Shown: piece by piece, positions 12,948-14,235 of the stretch
Layout: the number at the start of each line of letters is the position of its first letter
How positions within the stretch are numbered: position 1 is the stretch's first letter
Origin: an uncultured Cytophagaceae bacterium
GTDB lineage: Bacteria > Bacteroidota > Bacteroidia > Cytophagales > Microscillaceae
Assembly: GCA_937899305.1 (NCBI GenBank)
Contig: CALDJV010000932.1
Location: 1 to 14,235, forward strand
Length of the DNA stretch: 14,235 bases
Direction: 5' to 3'
The notes under the pieces: generated by a model
Database searches by the model: none
What the model was told of the DNA's origin: nothing
What the model saw: only the letters and a program-made list of their open reading frames with translations
Position numbers and translations under genes: made by a program

Positions 12948-14235
12948 ATGCAAAAGAAAAATAAGCTCGAACGCTGGCAAGTCGTTTGGCGCTCCCAGGC
13001 GATCGCCCTCCTGTTACTTGTTACTTTGTCTTTGACTGGCTACAGCCAGTTCATTACTACTTGGAAAACCGACAACCCAGGTACTTCCAACAACAATCAA
13101 ATCACCATTCCAGGGGTAGGTACTTACACTGTTGCTTGGGAAGAAGTAGGCAATGCGGCCAACAATGGAACCGTCAATGCTACCAATCTTATTACGATTA
13201 CCTTCCCCAGTATTGGTACTTACAAAATCAGTATTACAGGCAACTTGACTCAAATTAGGTTTGGCAATGCGCGCGACCGACTTAAACTCTTGACCATAGA
13301 AAAGTGGGGCAACGCTGCCTGGACTTCTATGGAAAAAGCTTTTTCTGGTTGTGAAAACCTGACCTACAATGCTACTGATGCACCCGATCTTAGTTTGGTT
13401 ACCTCAATGGCAAGTATGTTCCAATCTTGTACAAATTTTAATGGAAATATTGGTAATTGGAACACCAGTAAGGTAACTGATATGAATGCTATGTTTGTAG
13501 CCGCTGAGATGTTCAATCAGCCTATTGGTAATTGGAATACGAGCAAGGTGATCAATATGAATAATATGTTTAGCAGAGCGAAGGTTTTCAACCAACCCAT
13601 TGGTAACTGGAATACAGGTAATGTAACTGACATGAGTAATATGTTTTTAGAGGCTACTGCATTTAACCAACCCCTTGGCAATTGGAATGTCAGTAAGGTA
13701 GTCAATATGCGTTCTATGTTCGCAGGTGCATCCGCCTTTAATCAACCTATTGGGAATTGGGATGTAGGTGAGGTAACCAATATGTCTGCTTTGTTTGAGG
13801 GGGCAAGGACTTTTAATCAACCGATTGGTAACTGGAATACGAGTAAGGTGACTAATATGAATGCCCTGTTTAACAATTCACTGGTTTTTAATCAGGATAT
13901 CAGTAACTGGAATACCCAAAATGTAACGAATATGGGGGCTATGTTTCGCAGTGCAAGGGCTTTTAACCAGCCCATTGGTAGTTGGAACACTACTCAAGTA
14001 ACTGATATGTCCGTGATGTTTGGTTTTACCCGGGCTTTTAACCAACCGATTGGTAATTGGAATACCAGCAAGGTGACCAATATGAATACGATGTTTCGAG
14101 ATGCAACGGCATTTAATCAAAACATCAATGATTGGGATGTCAGTAAGGTGACCACCATGAGAAGTATGTTTCAAGTGGCTACCAAGTTTAACCAACCTCT
14201 CAACAATTGGAATGTCGGCCAAGTACAAGACATGG
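12948..14235 (+). CDS. BspA-like/DUF285 repeat surface protein (3' end beyond window)
   Basis: An open frame of 429 codons runs from ATG at 12948 to the right edge without a stop. Residues ~1-33 are an extended signal peptide: a charged start, a hydrophobic A-I-A-L-L-L-L-V-T-L-S-L stretch, then G-Y-S|Q. Residues ~35-160 form a beta-rich N-terminal domain (for example I-T-I-P-G-V-G-T-Y-T-V, F-P-S-I-G-T-Y-K-I-S-I) that leads into M-E-K-A-F-S-G-C-E-N-L. From residue 164 the protein consists of 25-residue units with consensus F-N-Q-P-I-G-N-W-N-T-S-K-V-T-N-M-x-x-M-F-x-x-A-x-x, the DUF285 (PF03382) BspA-like leucine-rich-repeat-related unit. Proteins of this family in Bacteroidota are surface exposed and often adhesive; many carry a T9SS sorting domain at the C-terminus, which here would lie beyond the window. 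Confidence 0.88.
   Translation, partial: MQKKNKLERWQVVWRSQAIALLLLVTLSLTGYSQFITTWKTDNPGTSNNNQITIPGVGTYTVAWEEVGNAANNGTVNATNLITITFPSIGTYKISITGNLTQIRFGNARDRLKLLTIEKWGNAAWTSMEKAFSGCENLTYNATDAPDLSLVTSMASMFQSCTNFNGNIGNWNTSKVTDMNAMFVAAEMFNQPIGNWNTSKVINMNNMFSRAKVFNQPIGNWNTGNVTDMSNMFLEATAFNQPLGNWNVSKVVNMRSMFAGASAFNQPIGNWDVGEVTNMSALFEGARTFNQPIGNWNTSKVTNMNALFNNSLVFNQDISNWNTQNVTNMGAMFRSARAFNQPIGSWNTTQVTDMSVMFGFTRAFNQPIGNWNTSKVTNMNTMFRDATAFNQNINDWDVSKVTTMRSMFQVATKFNQPLNNWNVGQVQDM
13437..14235 (+). repeat. DUF285 tandem repeats, 75-bp period
   Basis: Ten complete 75-bp units start at 13437, 13512, 13587, 13662, 13737, 13812, 13887, 13962, 14037 and 14112, and an eleventh starting at 14187 is cut by the edge. 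Spacing is exact with no indels. Each encodes 25 residues; F1, N2, W8, V13, M16 and F20 are invariant or nearly so. Units 7 and 10 deviate most at the Q-P-I-G positions (Q-D-I-S and Q-N-I-N). Confidence 0.9.

Noticed and set aside
13404..14228. Minus-strand frames across the DUF285 repeats
   Set aside because: They are antisense shadows of the 75-bp repeats; periodic open frames are expected opposite a repeat whose period is a multiple of three.
1..14235. tRNA, rRNA, CRISPR array, insertion sequence or transposase
   Set aside because: Looked for and not seen: no cloverleaf-like sequence, no short regularly spaced repeats with unique spacers, and no transposase motifs.

Overview
The window looks like chromosomal DNA of a marine, gliding-type Bacteroidota, most likely a Cytophagales relative of Microscilla. 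The evidence is a type IX secretion (gliding-motility) C-terminal domain, a Reg_prop/Y_Y_Y sensor kinase with a LytTR regulator, signal peptides ending in A-Q, absence of Shine-Dalgarno sites at gene starts, and exact matches to the Bacteroidota -7 box TAnnTTTG. The genus is a guess; the phylum is secure.

Layout. 1-770 (-): 5' part of a BamA/TamA-type outer-membrane beta-barrel gene, running off the left edge. 950-2778 (-): a tight three-gene operon, MBL-fold hydrolase, DUF3592-like membrane protein and phosphatidylserine synthase, with a good promoter upstream. 2779-3218: divergent intergenic region. 3219-5825 (+): a large secreted adhesin-like protein with a PKD domain, four Ig-like repeats and a T9SS sorting domain. 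6011-7075 (+): a divergent ATP-grasp ligase. 7076-7334: convergent intergenic region holding a hairpin and a ~131-bp imperfect palindrome. 7335-11035 (-): a two-gene signalling operon, sensor kinase then LytTR response regulator; the kinase uses a TTG start.

11036-12947 is the most unusual part. It holds two short paralogous peptide genes (11329-11472 and 12599-12799) with the same 22-residue leader ending in Lys-Gly-Gly, followed in both by Ile-Arg-Arg. They flank an unrecognised 276-aa exported protein gene (11618-12448). The leaders resemble double-glycine leaders of bacteriocin and RiPP precursors, so this is a candidate peptide-export or natural-product cassette. No transporter, peptidase or modifying enzyme for it is visible here. 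From 12948 to the right edge (+) runs a BspA-like/DUF285 surface protein made of 25-residue tandem repeats, incomplete at the edge.

How the genes may work together: the sensor kinase/LytTR pair is divergent from the peptide cassette and could regulate it, but this rests on position only. The large adhesin and the DUF285 protein are both cell-surface or secreted products. The MBL/DUF3592/pssA operon is a separate housekeeping unit of membrane-lipid metabolism.
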